Below, piece after piece: positions 45,382 through 54,916 of a stretch of DNA of 64,000 nucleotides. The translations under genes and the position numbers were made by a program. Where the stretch lies: the NCBI GenBank assembly GCA_947495775.1, contig CANMAQ010000013.1, forward strand, positions 62,001 through 126,000, given 5' to 3'. The stretch comes from Jejuia algarum. GTDB lineage: Bacteria > Bacteroidota > Bacteroidia > Flavobacteriales > Flavobacteriaceae. How positions within the stretch are numbered: the first letter of the stretch is position 1; each line of letters begins with the position of its first letter. The notes beneath the pieces are model-generated. The model was not told where the DNA came from. It did no database searches and saw only the letters and a program-made list of their open reading frames with translations.

Positions 45382-46278
45382 ATGTCTATTAAAGTTAATA
45401 CAATTTCTAAGTTATACGGTAAGCAAAAGGCCTTAGACAACATTTCCTTTACGGTAAAGCGTCCTGAAATCGTTGGGTTTTTAGGACCTAATGGTGCCGG
45501 TAAGTCTACCATGATGAAAATATTAACAACATATATAGAGGCTTCTTCTGGTGGTATTTTAGTCAACACGCATGACAAAACCAACCCTAAAGGCATCCAA
45601 AACAGTATTGGGTACTTGCCAGAACACAACCCTTTGTATCTAGACATGTACATAAAAGAGTATTTGGCATTTAACGCGAGTATCTATAACGTATCTAAAG
45701 CACGCATTAATGATGTTATTGCACTTACGGGCTTAACTCCAGAGGTTCATAAAAAAATAGGGCAGCTCTCTAAGGGGTACCGCCAGCGTGTGGGCCTCGC
45801 TACAGCTCTACTGCACGATCCAGAGGTTTTAATTTTAGACGAACCGACTACGGGATTAGACCCTAACCAGTTAATAGAAATTAGACATTTGATAAAAACC
45901 ATAGGACAAACTAAAACTGTGTTTCTTTCAACACATATCATGCAAGAGGTAGAGGCCATGTGCGACCGGGTCATTATTATCAATAAGGGTAAAATTGTGG
46001 CCGATAAAAAATTAGATGCCCTACAAAACGATAGTACGCAAGTTGTTGTGGTAGAATTTGATTATCGGGTTGAAGACGCTTTTCTTTTGAAACTTCCAAA
46101 AGTAGACCAAGTTAAAAACACACATGGCTTTGTCTATGAAATTACGTTTCAAACGTCTGAAGACATGCGCGCTCATGTTTTTGATTTTGCGCATGACAAT
46201 GCTCTTAAAATTTTACAACTCAATCAAAAAAATGCCAGTTTAGAAAGTTTGTTTAGAGAACTCACAAGTGCTGACTAG
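45382..46278 (+). CDS. gldA: Gliding motility ABC transporter ATPase GldA
   Basis: ATP-binding subunit of the GldAFG transporter linked to gliding in flavobacteria, 298 residues. Walker A GFLGPNGAGKSTMM, signature QLSKGYRQRVGLATALLHDP, Walker B VLILDEPTTGLDP and H-loop LSTHIMQE are all present. The start MSIKVNTISKLYGKQKALDN fits the GldA family N-terminus. Other CcmA-type ATPases look similar, but the start and KILTTYIEASSG region favour GldA. gldF and gldG are not in the window; in other flavobacteria they can be unlinked. Confidence 0.85.
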   Translation: MSIKVNTISKLYGKQKALDNISFTVKRPEIVGFLGPNGAGKSTMMKILTTYIEASSGGILVNTHDKTNPKGIQNSIGYLPEHNPLYLDMYIKEYLAFNASIYNVSKARINDVIALTGLTPEVHKKIGQLSKGYRQRVGLATALLHDPEVLILDEPTTGLDPNQLIEIRHLIKTIGQTKTVFLSTHIMQEVEAMCDRVIIINKGKIVADKKLDALQNDSTQVVVVEFDYRVEDAFLLKLPKVDQVKNTHGFVYEITFQTSEDMRAHVFDFAHDNALKILQLNQKNASLESLFRELTSAD

Positions 46279-46410
46279 GGTAAAATTAATTCAGCTCGTT
46301 TTTATGCGACATAATTACCTGCTTACAAGTAATCTATTCTAAAAACCTGAAAGTAATCGTACCTGTAATCCCTGAATAAAAAATTTAAAATTGCACCATA
46401 AGCTTTAGCC

Positions 46411-47160
46411 CTATTCTAAAATTAGACGTCCTCTAAAGCGTTGTTCTACGGCTATTGTGGGCGGTGTATTGACCAGAATAATATTTCCCACACTAGAGAT
46501 TGTACCATCTATGGAGTCTTGCGGATTTAAAATCATATCGTTGGTACTGCGATGGAATACGGTAATACGTGTCGCTTCTAAGTCTCTCCCTTCAAAACGA
46601 GACGATCCCGACGCGTAATTGATGTTTAAATTTGAAGTCTTACCTGTAATGAAACAATTCGAAATATTATTAAACACCACACTAAGGGTTTCATTATCTA
46701 TATTTAATCTAAAATTTGCAATAGTAAAACTATCTGGCGCACCAAAGTCTTCTGATAATAGTGCTAGACTGGGATAGGTTAGCACGCCTTCTGAACGGAT
46801 ATCAAACTGCGTAGAACTTCGTATTTCTGTAATGTTAGGTGCAGTGACATACACTTTAGTAATCCCAAAATCACGCACAAAATTACAGGTATTGTTGTCG
46901 GTTAAAATCAGCTGCCCCTCAACAACGGTTGCCGTTACATCATTAACTAAGTTTTCTCCCGTTTCTACCACCACCTTTGCTGTATCTCCCATTTTTATGA
47001 TAAGCTCAATATCTCTATGGACTAAAATTTTAGTAAATGCTCCTACTACGCGTTCGTTTTGAACCATTGTCCCTGAGGTTTGAAAACAATCTCCCGCACT
47101 TTCACTGTCACAGGCAAACATGAGACAAACTAGAATTATATATGCTAAAATGTGTTTCAT
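46411..47160 (-). CDS. Head-GIN domain (DUF2807) lipoprotein
   Basis: A 249-residue lipoprotein with a signal ending in LMFAC. It has the DUF2807 putative adhesin head layout: FTKILVHRDIELIIKMGDTAKVVVETGENLV (the GDxxxVxVEGxxN-like part at about residues 59-70), then repeated β strands such as NISNCFITGKTSNLNINYASG. The ATG at 47158-47160 overlaps the stop of the upstream acyloxyacyl hydrolase gene (ATGA). The family's role is not known. Confidence 0.85.
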   Translation of the reverse strand: MKHILAYIILVCLMFACDSESAGDCFQTSGTMVQNERVVGAFTKILVHRDIELIIKMGDTAKVVVETGENLVNDVTATVVEGQLILTDNNTCNFVRDFGITKVYVTAPNITEIRSSTQFDIRSEGVLTYPSLALLSEDFGAPDSFTIANFRLNIDNETLSVVFNNISNCFITGKTSNLNINYASGSSRFEGRDLEATRITVFHRSTNDMILNPQDSIDGTISSVGNIILVNTPPTIAVEQRFRGRLILE

Positions 47161-48278
47161 AATCGTACGCCTATACCGTATTCTATGGCCTCTGCTTTTG
47201 CTGCATGAGATTTTAACATCACTGCTGCAAACCATTTCTTTTTAAAGTACCGTTTCAATCCAATTCTAAAATATGTGCGCCCTTCAAAATCATAAGGGTA
47301 GTACACATAGTACCCCACCTGAGATACGACGGCTAATTTATTAATGAACAGTTCGTGCCCTGCAAATACACCTACCCGTTTGTAATCCTCATCGCCCGTT
47401 AAACCATCCTCTGGAAAAGCTATGGTTCGAAACGCGATCAATTCTTTTAAAAATCGCGAAAAGAATACTTCTGTCCCTAAGTGAAAGGCACTTTTTCTAT
47501 TCAGACGCTTATCGGCATATACTGAAAAAATATAAAAAGGAAATTGTCCGCTGCCTATCACACTACTTTCGTTCACGCCGCCTCTAAAGGCTACATTGTA
47601 TTTAATGGGTTGGGTAAATTTTTTATCGTTTGCCGCTAATGTATGTTGGTATTCGGGAGCCTCATCATCTAAGCTGTACGTAAGCCCTAAATTTAAGGTT
47701 ATAGAGTTCGTACTGGTATTAGGAGCTCGTGTACTACCATTGGAATAATGGAATAAAGACAAACCGCCTTGTACACCAAACCGATCGAAAATACGTTCTT
47801 TTTTAAAATTCAGCATGAGGTAGATACTGGCTAAAAACTGAGACCCAAAGGCGATATTTCTAAAATTAGTTTCCCTATCGTAAGGATGGGTCACATAGGC
47901 CACACCAGAACCAATACGCATCATTAAATGCCGTTGTAGAAAATAAAAATTATAGTGTCCATACAGAGAGTAATTTTCCCCTAAAGGCTCACTTTTAAAA
48001 TCTTGATATGAAAAAGACAGACCATAATCGGGATAATTGTAACGCTGTTCCCAGGCGTTTAAGCCATATGTTTTTTTATTCCAACTTAGTATAACACCAT
48101 CGGGTCTCCCTTGTATTAAATGTAAAATATCGGGGTTATGGAGTGCGATGTTCCCTTTAAAATAATTGATATCAAAGGAGGATGCTTTTGTTTTGTCTTG
48201 TGCAAGTACTAATGTGCTCGAAAAAGATATTAAAAACACAATAATCAATGTTATGCTAAAAGGCTTAAAGTATCGCAA
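47157..48278 (-). CDS. PagL-like lipid A 3-O-deacylase (acyloxyacyl hydrolase)
   Basis: Outer membrane β-barrel of 373 residues with a signal peptide ending near LVLAQ at residue 27. The PagL active-site motif is seen as LFHYSNGST, with the catalytic His and Ser two residues apart. Family members remove an acyl chain from lipid A. It has a long N-terminal part relative to Proteobacterial PagL, as in other Bacteroidota. It lies 12 bases downstream of metF and may share that transcript, but its function is unrelated. Confidence 0.82.
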   Translation of the reverse strand: MRYFKPFSITLIIVFLISFSSTLVLAQDKTKASSFDINYFKGNIALHNPDILHLIQGRPDGVILSWNKKTYGLNAWEQRYNYPDYGLSFSYQDFKSEPLGENYSLYGHYNFYFLQRHLMMRIGSGVAYVTHPYDRETNFRNIAFGSQFLASIYLMLNFKKERIFDRFGVQGGLSLFHYSNGSTRAPNTSTNSITLNLGLTYSLDDEAPEYQHTLAANDKKFTQPIKYNVAFRGGVNESSVIGSGQFPFYIFSVYADKRLNRKSAFHLGTEVFFSRFLKELIAFRTIAFPEDGLTGDEDYKRVGVFAGHELFINKLAVVSQVGYYVYYPYDFEGRTYFRIGLKRYFKKKWFAAVMLKSHAAKAEAIEYGIGVRL

Positions 48279-48290
48279 TAGTTACTAAAT

Positions 48291-49247
48291 TTAAAACAAA
48301 GCTTCAGCCACAGCCTGAATGTTATCACTTTTCCCCATAGAATAATAGTGCAATACAGGCACACCGTATTTCAACAGTTCTTTAGACTGCTGAATGGCAA
48401 ATTCGATCCCCACTTGGCGTACGGCCTTATTATCTTTGCAACCGTCTACGGCATCGATTAAATCCTGAGGCAAATCAATTTTAAATACCTGTGGTAATAA
48501 CTGCAGGTGGCGTTTTACAGCAATAGGCTTAATACCAGGAATAATTGGTACGGTAATCCCCATAGCTCGTGCTGCCTCAACAAATTCAAAATATTTTGTA
48601 TTGTCAAAAAACATCTGCGTCACTACATAATCGGCACCAGCATCTACTTTTTCTTTAAGACGCCTCAAGTCTGTTTGTAAAGACGGGGCTTCCATATGTT
48701 TTTCGGGATATCCAGCTACGCCGATACAGAAATCAGATTTATGTTCTGCTGTAATCCCATCGTGTAGATATTCCCCTTGGTTGAGTTTGGCAATTTGAGC
48801 CACCAAATCGCTTGCATAAGCATTCCCACCTTCGGTAGGTTTAAAATAGGGCTCTTCGCGCATAGAGTCGCCTCGTAACGCCATAACATTATCGATCCCT
48901 AAATACTGGCAATCCACCAATACATATTCGGTTTCTTCTTTGGTAAATCCACCACACAATAAATGCGGTATGGCATCTACATTGTATTTATGTTTAATAG
49001 ACGCGCAAATACCAACGGTACCTGGTCGCATACGGGTGATGCGTTTCTCTAACAGGCCATTTCCTTTTTCCATATAGACATACTCTTCTCTAGAGGTGGT
49101 AACGTCTATAAAAGGAGGTTTAAAATCCATTAAAGGATCTATATTAGTGTATAAATCCTGAATATTTTTACCTTTTTTAGGCGGAATAACTTCAAATGAA
49201 AACAATGTTTTTCCGTCGGCTTTTTTAATGTGGTCTGTTACTTTCAT
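48291..49247 (-). CDS. metF: Methylenetetrahydrofolate reductase
   Basis: Reduces 5,10-methylene-THF to 5-methyl-THF, the methyl donor for MetH, 318 residues. Visible are SFEVIPPKKGKN at the N-terminus, VTTSREEYVYM, NVMALRGDSMRE, and DAGADYVVTQMFFDNTKYFEFV. It is the last gene of the met cluster and follows a divergent MetF-like gene with a 29-base gap. Confidence 0.95.
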   Translation of the reverse strand: MKVTDHIKKADGKTLFSFEVIPPKKGKNIQDLYTNIDPLMDFKPPFIDVTTSREEYVYMEKGNGLLEKRITRMRPGTVGICASIKHKYNVDAIPHLLCGGFTKEETEYVLVDCQYLGIDNVMALRGDSMREEPYFKPTEGGNAYASDLVAQIAKLNQGEYLHDGITAEHKSDFCIGVAGYPEKHMEAPSLQTDLRRLKEKVDAGADYVVTQMFFDNTKYFEFVEAARAMGITVPIIPGIKPIAVKRHLQLLPQVFKIDLPQDLIDAVDGCKDNKAVRQVGIEFAIQQSKELLKYGVPVLHYYSMGKSDNIQAVAEALF

Positions 49248-49276
49248 TAATGCTAGATTAGCGGTATGGTGTATTC

Positions 49277-50218
49277 TTATACGAGTTCTGGTGTTGTTTT
49301 ATAGGCTTCCATTAAAGCCTTTACATCTTTTAACAATGTAATTGATGCTTCTATTTCTGCTTTTCGAATAGATACGCTTTCGATATTAAATCCTATAGGA
49401 ATCTGTTTATCATGACAGTAGACTAATAGTTCTTCTGCAATGGTTTTGCATACAGCTACAGATTTCGACAAAATATCTTCTGAATGTTTCAGGTCGTTTT
49501 TAAGCCATTGTGGTATATCAATACCCAACCACTCCATAAATGCCATCGTCTTTAAAGAACCACATGGGGTTAATGTAAATATAATAGGCATTAAGGGTTT
49601 GTTGGCTTCCTTAGAATTATAGTAATAATCTGAAAGGAAATTTTTGGTGTTATTAATGTTATACACACATTGCGATATAAAGAAGCGACAGCCCTTGTCT
49701 ACTTTGTTAAACAAGCGTTGGTGTTCGTCCTTTTTGGTGTAATGCCGTTCTGGAATGGTTACGCCTCCCAAAGTTAAAGATGGACTTGCATTTTGATTGA
49801 TACGATAGGCATCATTTAGAGACAAAGCCGTTTTTTGCTTGTTAGAAGGTGTCCCTACAAATACAGAGTAATCTATTTGTTTGGCGTTTTTAGCGATCCA
49901 AGCGTTGAGTTCTTGATTGGAGTATTTACCAACACTCTTGTATATAATTTTAGGTATTTTTAAGTCAGACAGGTACGTATCGTTATAAGCATCTGGACTC
50001 AGCGTTTGAGCAAAGGGGAATGGTCTAGGCGCATTATTTCGAGACGATTCGTCTTGAATATCGTACAATACCAAACCATCAATATCTAAGGTGTTGATAC
50101 GTTCCATTTGCTTAGCAGCAATGGCTTTTATCTTAGAGGTATCGGCATGTAACTTAGGAGGTGTTAAACCATAAAGTAATATCCCTGATGCTTTATTTTC
50201 TATTTTAGATTTTAACAT
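49277..50218 (-). CDS. Divergent MetF-like protein
   Basis: A 313-residue relative of methylenetetrahydrofolate reductase beside true metF. Similar landmarks are LLYGLTPPK (compare FEVIPPK), VYDIQDESSRNN, VFVGTPSNKQ, GGVTIPERH, and FNKVDKGCRFFISQCVYNINNTKNF, which parallels the KVDAGADYVVTQMFFDNTKYF region of MetF. The central ALRGDSMRE motif of MetF, important in the folate/FAD site, is not recognisable. It likely uses a related TIM-barrel fold, and its reaction is unknown. Confidence 0.72.
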   Translation of the reverse strand: MLKSKIENKASGILLYGLTPPKLHADTSKIKAIAAKQMERINTLDIDGLVLYDIQDESSRNNAPRPFPFAQTLSPDAYNDTYLSDLKIPKIIYKSVGKYSNQELNAWIAKNAKQIDYSVFVGTPSNKQKTALSLNDAYRINQNASPSLTLGGVTIPERHYTKKDEHQRLFNKVDKGCRFFISQCVYNINNTKNFLSDYYYNSKEANKPLMPIIFTLTPCGSLKTMAFMEWLGIDIPQWLKNDLKHSEDILSKSVAVCKTIAEELLVYCHDKQIPIGFNIESVSIRKAEIEASITLLKDVKALMEAYKTTPELV

Positions 50219-50248
50219 GTCTGTAAACGCTAAGCGTTAAATTGAATC

Positions 50249-50283
50249 CATTTGCTAACGGTGCATAGCGCTGTTAGCAAATG
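50249..50283 (-). repeat. Perfect 11-bp inverted repeat between metH C-half and the MetF-like gene
   Basis: CATTTGCTAAC and GTTAGCAAATG flank a 13-base loop. It has no T tract, so RNA processing or partial termination is more likely than full termination. A smaller palindrome AACGCTAAGCGTT lies at 50226-50238. Confidence 0.6.
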
Positions 50284-50301
50284 TACTATTAAATTTTTCT
50301 T

Positions 50302-53004
50302 TTATTGTTCTGCTAAATTAGGGTGCAACCATTTTCTAGCTATAGCCTTAGTTATGCCTTTTCTATCCGCATAGTCTTCTAACTGATCGTTTGTAATTTT
50401 ACCAAGACCAAAATACTTAGCTTCTGGATTTGCAAAATAGTAGCCTGATACTGCAGCAGCAGGCCACATGGCTAAACTTTCGGTTAATGTAACGCCTATT
50501 AATTTATCGACTTCTAAAAGCGCCCAAATGGTCTCTTTTTCTAAGTGATCTGGACAGGCAGGATAGCCTGGTGCAGGACGAATTCCTTTATAAGATTCTT
50601 TAATTAAATCATCGTTGGTAAGGGTCTCATTAGCAGCATACCCCCAGTGTTTTACACGTATTTGTTTGTGTAAATACTCCGCAAATGCCTCTGCGAAACG
50701 ATCGGCTATGGCTTGTGCCATTATCGCATTATAATCGTCATCTTTAGCTTTATAACTATCTGCCAATTCTTGTGCCCCAAAAATCCCCACACAAAAAGCC
50801 CCCATATGGTCTGTTTTCTGTGTTTCCGTTGGCGCTATAAAGTCTGCTAAAGCGATATTAGGAATACCTTCGCGCTTTTTTAATTGTTGACGTAGGGTTC
50901 TAAAAACAAAGGTCTCTCCATTTTTCTTTTTGACACGAATATCATCGGTAGCGATGGCATTGGCTTCAAATAAACCAAATACAGCCTTTGGTTTTAACAA
51001 CTGTTTGGCTATAATCTGCTTGACCATATCCTGTGCGTCTTCAAACAACTGCGTGGCCTGTTCGCCCACAACTTTATCTGTTAATATCGCGGGGTATTTA
51101 CCATGTAAATCCCAACTTCTAAAAAACGGACTCCAATCTACAAAAGGCAACAACTCTTTTAAGCTTAATTGCTTTAAAACTTGTACGCCTAATTCTTTAG
51201 GTTTTACGAGTTCTGAAGTCTCCCAATCAATTTTGTATTTACGAGCTCTTGCGGTTGCTATGGAAATATAAGACTTCTCTTTACCACGTTTTAAGAATTT
51301 TGTTCTAAATTCATCATAATCCTTTTTAAGTTTAGCAACGTAGGCATGGGAGGTCTTTTTATTCAATAAATCGCCTACTACCGTTACCGCTCTAGAGGCA
51401 TCATTAACATGTACTACAGCGTTCTCATACTGGGTGTCAATTTTAACTGCAGTATGTGCTTTAGAGGTTGTTGCACCTCCTATAAGTAATGGCACTTCAA
51501 AATTTTGACGTTGCATTTCTTTGGCTAGGTATACCATTTCATCTAACGATGGCGTGATTAAACCAGACAAACCTATGGCATCGACACGTTCTTCTATAGC
51601 GGCTTCAATAATTTTTTCTGGTGGTACCATTACCCCTAAATCTACAATCTCGTAATTGTTACAAGCAAGTACCACGCTTACGATATTTTTACCAATATCG
51701 TGGACATCTCCTTTAACTGTAGCCATTAGAATTTTACCTACGGGTTCTGATTTATCTGATTTTTCGGCTTCTATAAACGGATTTAAATAGGCCACTGCTT
51801 TTTTCATAACACGCGCCGATTTCACGACTTGAGGTAAAAACATTTTTCCTGCTCCAAATAGATCTCCAACGACATTCATCCCTGCCATAAGGTTTCCCTC
51901 TATTACTTCTATCGGCTTGTCTGCTTCTATCCGAGCCTGTTCTACATCTTCGATAATAAACGCATCTATTCCTTTTACCAAAGCATGGGTAATTCTATCT
52001 TGCAATGGATTTTCTCGCCAAGACAAATCCGCTTTTTTACCTTCTTTAGTCCCTTTTACGGTCTCGGCAAAATCTAACAAGCGTTCTGTAGCATCTTCAC
52101 GTCTATCTAAAATAACGTCTTCTATATGCTCTAATAAATCTTTTGGAATGTCATCATAAACCTCGAGCATCGCAGGATTTACAATACCCATATTCATACC
52201 ATTTTGGATGGCATAATAAAGAAATACCGAGTGCATGGCTTCACGTACAGTATTGTTTCCTCTAAAAGAAAACGACACATTACTTACCCCTCCACTTACA
52301 CTTACGTTTTCTAAATTTTCTCTTACCCACCGTGTGGCACGAATAAAATCGATGGCATTTTTACGGTGCTCATCCATTCCTGTGGCTACAGGAAATATAT
52401 TTAAATCGAAAATAATGTCTTCGGAAGGAAAGCCTACTTTATTTACCAGCACATCGTAAGAGCGCTTAGCAATTTCTATACGTCTATCGTAGGTATCTGC
52501 TTGCCCTACCTCGTCAAACGCCATTACAATAACCGCCGCTCCATAGCGTTTTATGCGCGTGGCTTCCCAAATAAATTTTTCTTCACCTTCTTTTAATGAG
52601 ATCGAATTTACTACACATTTGCCTTGCACTACTTGCAACCCTGCTTCAATAATCTCCCATTTTGAGGAATCTATCATAATAGGCACCCGACAAATATCTG
52701 GTTCGGCAGCAATAAGGTTTAAGAAACGCACCATGGCTTCCTTACCATCTATCAAACCGTCGTCCATATTAACGTCGACAATTTGTGCTCCTCCATCCAC
52801 TTGATGACGTGCTATATCTAAAGCTTCATCAAATTTTTCTTCTTTAACCAGTCGTAGAAATTTTTTAGAACCGGCAACATTAGTCCGTTCTCCAACATTA
52901 ATGAAATTACTATTCTCATTAAGTACTAGAGGTTCTAATCCTGACAATTTCATATATCTGGATTGCTTTATTTTTACTGGTGTTCGGTTAATTGTCTCAC
53001 TCAT
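50302..53004 (-). CDS. metH: Methionine synthase, C-terminal folate-cobalamin-activation part
   Basis: The 900-residue C-terminal part of a split cobalamin-dependent methionine synthase. Domains in order: pterin-binding (NFINVGERTNVAGSKKF at about 35-51), the cobalamin cap and binding domain with His435 in GDVHDIGKNI, and the AdoMet reactivation domain ending in RPAPGYPACPDH. It lacks the homocysteine-binding N-terminal domain, which is encoded separately at 53751-54758. A 289-base gap and a GNAT gene separate the two halves. Confidence 0.94.
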   Translation of the reverse strand: MSETINRTPVKIKQSRYMKLSGLEPLVLNENSNFINVGERTNVAGSKKFLRLVKEEKFDEALDIARHQVDGGAQIVDVNMDDGLIDGKEAMVRFLNLIAAEPDICRVPIMIDSSKWEIIEAGLQVVQGKCVVNSISLKEGEEKFIWEATRIKRYGAAVIVMAFDEVGQADTYDRRIEIAKRSYDVLVNKVGFPSEDIIFDLNIFPVATGMDEHRKNAIDFIRATRWVRENLENVSVSGGVSNVSFSFRGNNTVREAMHSVFLYYAIQNGMNMGIVNPAMLEVYDDIPKDLLEHIEDVILDRREDATERLLDFAETVKGTKEGKKADLSWRENPLQDRITHALVKGIDAFIIEDVEQARIEADKPIEVIEGNLMAGMNVVGDLFGAGKMFLPQVVKSARVMKKAVAYLNPFIEAEKSDKSEPVGKILMATVKGDVHDIGKNIVSVVLACNNYEIVDLGVMVPPEKIIEAAIEERVDAIGLSGLITPSLDEMVYLAKEMQRQNFEVPLLIGGATTSKAHTAVKIDTQYENAVVHVNDASRAVTVVGDLLNKKTSHAYVAKLKKDYDEFRTKFLKRGKEKSYISIATARARKYKIDWETSELVKPKELGVQVLKQLSLKELLPFVDWSPFFRSWDLHGKYPAILTDKVVGEQATQLFEDAQDMVKQIIAKQLLKPKAVFGLFEANAIATDDIRVKKKNGETFVFRTLRQQLKKREGIPNIALADFIAPTETQKTDHMGAFCVGIFGAQELADSYKAKDDDYNAIMAQAIADRFAEAFAEYLHKQIRVKHWGYAANETLTNDDLIKESYKGIRPAPGYPACPDHLEKETIWALLEVDKLIGVTLTESLAMWPAAAVSGYYFANPEAKYFGLGKITNDQLEDYADRKGITKAIARKWLHPNLAEQ

Positions 53005-53032
53005 GACTATAATGATGGTTTATAGTTGTTTG

Positions 53033-53105
53033 TTTTTAGTTCTTCGTTATTTGACTTACGGTTGACTATGTAAATGTTGTTGGTTGCTCGTTGTTAGCTT
53101 ATTCT
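53033..53105 (-). repeat. Degenerate AAC-rich run upstream of metH C-half
   Basis: On the minus strand the segment reads as repeats of short CAAC/AACAAC/AACGA units. It lies in the 289-base gap 53005-53293. I see no gene there; the origin could be simple slippage or translational leader sequence. Confidence 0.45.
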
Positions 53106-53293
53106 TAATATTTGTTAAGCTTTAAATATTTGATTTACATCTATAACTTCTTATAATAATTTATAAAACCATTAATCATTTTTTTACAGGTCTCTATTTG
53201 TAATAATAACATTTTCAAATTTAGAGTTGTTATAAATTCTAAATCTCAAGCCATGTAAAACTATATTTCTAGCAATGACATTTTGTAGTATCG

Positions 53294-53746
53294 CTACTTA
53301 CTATTAACGATGGTCATTATCCTTAATTTACGATTATTACGCAAGACCAAATCTTCCTTTAAAAAGCCTTGGGATTCATACAACTTTATTGCGCTTTTAT
53401 TATCTTCATAAACATCTAGCCAAATTTTATGTGCTTTAAACACATTGAAACATAGTTGTTTTGTTAATTCTACAGCTAATTTCCCATAACCTAGTCCTTT
53501 TTTTAAAATAACTATTCGTCTAAATTCGATAACTTTTGTTTTAGTCCCTACTAAAATTATGTACCCTATAAAAACTTTACTCTTACTATCAAATATAGAT
53601 ATATGGCATTCCGTATTAACTATATCTTTATGTTCTTCTAAAGCACATTGTGTTACAAACTGATGGTTTTCCTTTTCTAGAATTAAAATTCTGTTTAGAT
53701 CTTCTTCTTTAGTCTTTTCAAAGTATAGTCTATCAGCTTTCAACAT
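53294..53746 (-). CDS. GNAT family N-acetyltransferase
   Basis: A 150-residue acetyltransferase of the GNAT fold. Motif A is RRIVILKKGLGYGKLAVELT, with the acetyl-CoA loop KGLGYGK, and motif B is LDVYEDNKSAIKLYESQGF. It starts four bases after the stop of the metH N-terminal gene and so is placed between the two halves of a split metH. Its sequence resembles RimI/ribosomal-type relatives only in general. The link to methionine synthesis is probably chance of position rather than function. Confidence 0.85.
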   Translation of the reverse strand: MLKADRLYFEKTKEEDLNRILILEKENHQFVTQCALEEHKDIVNTECHISIFDSKSKVFIGYIILVGTKTKVIEFRRIVILKKGLGYGKLAVELTKQLCFNVFKAHKIWLDVYEDNKSAIKLYESQGFLKEDLVLRNNRKLRIMTIVNSK

Positions 53747-53750
53747 TATA

Positions 53751-54758
53751 TTATGATAACGTAAGGTATTCTACTTGACGTGGCTTATACTTTGCGGCTA
53801 TATTTGCAATCACTCTAATATGTTCTGGAGAAGTGCCACAGCAGCCTCCAATAATATTCATTAAATTCTTTTTAAGGTATTCTTCTATTTGCTCTCCCAT
53901 TTCTTCTGGGGTTTCGTCATATTCTCCAAAAGCATTTGGTAAACCTGCATTAGGGTGTGCAGAAATGGCAAAATCTGTTTTATTTGCTATCGCTTCTAAA
54001 TGCGGTTGTAATAAATTAGCACCTAAAGCACAATTAAAACCTACCGATAATAATGGTATGTGCGATACCGATATTAAGAAGGCTTCTGCTGTTTGCCCTG
54101 ATAACGTACGACCAGATGCATCTGTAATGGTACCACTTAACATTACAGGAACGTCTATTTGGCGCTCTGCTTTTACTTCTTCTATAGCAAATAATGCTGC
54201 TTTGGCATTTAAGGTATCAAATACAGTTTCCACAAGTAGAATATCCGAACCGCCATCTAGCAGTGCTTCTACTTGTTGTTTATAAGCAACACGTAATTCA
54301 TCAAACGTAACGGCACGGTACCCAGGATCATTAACATCTGGAGACATGCTTGCTGTTCGGTTTGTAGGGCCTATAGAGCCTGCTACAAAACGCGGTTTGT
54401 GCGGTTCTTTTGCTGTAAATGCATCGGCTACCTCTTTCGCTATCTTTGCAGATTCGTAATTGAGTTCGTATACCAAATCTTCCATTTGGTAATCTGCCAT
54501 TGCAATAGTAGTCCCAGAGAAAGTATTCGTTTCTATGATATCTGCTCCTGCTTCGAAATACTTCCCATGAATGGTTTTTATCGCTTCAGGTTGCGTTATT
54601 GACAATAAATCGTTATTCCCTTGTAATGGAGTTGGATAGTCTTTAAAACGTTCTCCTCTAAAATCTTCTTCAGTAAATTTATAAGCTTGTAGCATGGTAC
54701 CCATTGCTCCATCTAAAACTAAAATACGTTCTTGTAACGCTTGATATATATTTGCCAT
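53751..54758 (-). CDS. Methionine synthase, N-terminal homocysteine-binding part
   Basis: A 335-residue homocysteine S-methyltransferase domain. The start LDGAMGTMLQAYKFTEEDFR is the MetH N-terminus. Zinc cysteines are visible in SVGFNCALGANL and IGGCCGTSPEHI. It supplies the domain missing from the 900-residue protein at 50302-53004. It is transcribed ahead of the GNAT gene and is preceded by a leader of about 150 bases. It has no cobalamin domain of its own and must work with the second half. Confidence 0.93.
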   Translation of the reverse strand: MANIYQALQERILVLDGAMGTMLQAYKFTEEDFRGERFKDYPTPLQGNNDLLSITQPEAIKTIHGKYFEAGADIIETNTFSGTTIAMADYQMEDLVYELNYESAKIAKEVADAFTAKEPHKPRFVAGSIGPTNRTASMSPDVNDPGYRAVTFDELRVAYKQQVEALLDGGSDILLVETVFDTLNAKAALFAIEEVKAERQIDVPVMLSGTITDASGRTLSGQTAEAFLISVSHIPLLSVGFNCALGANLLQPHLEAIANKTDFAISAHPNAGLPNAFGEYDETPEEMGEQIEEYLKKNLMNIIGGCCGTSPEHIRVIANIAAKYKPRQVEYLTLS

Positions 54759-54916
54759 TTTTTATTGTATTCCTAAATTTAAACTAAAGCCTTCACAATC
54801 CAATCTCCACACAAAATTCTAATCGTATGCTACGCAAGATAGCGTTTAACATCTTCTATTTTATGCTCATAGCTTAGCGTCCAAATTAAAAGTTATGTTT
54901 CAATACCTCTAGCGTG

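Noticed and set aside
54759..54910. SAM riboswitch before metH
   Set aside because: I looked for SAM-I and SAM-II core sequences and for a Met-rich leader peptide and saw none; only the long leader is reported.
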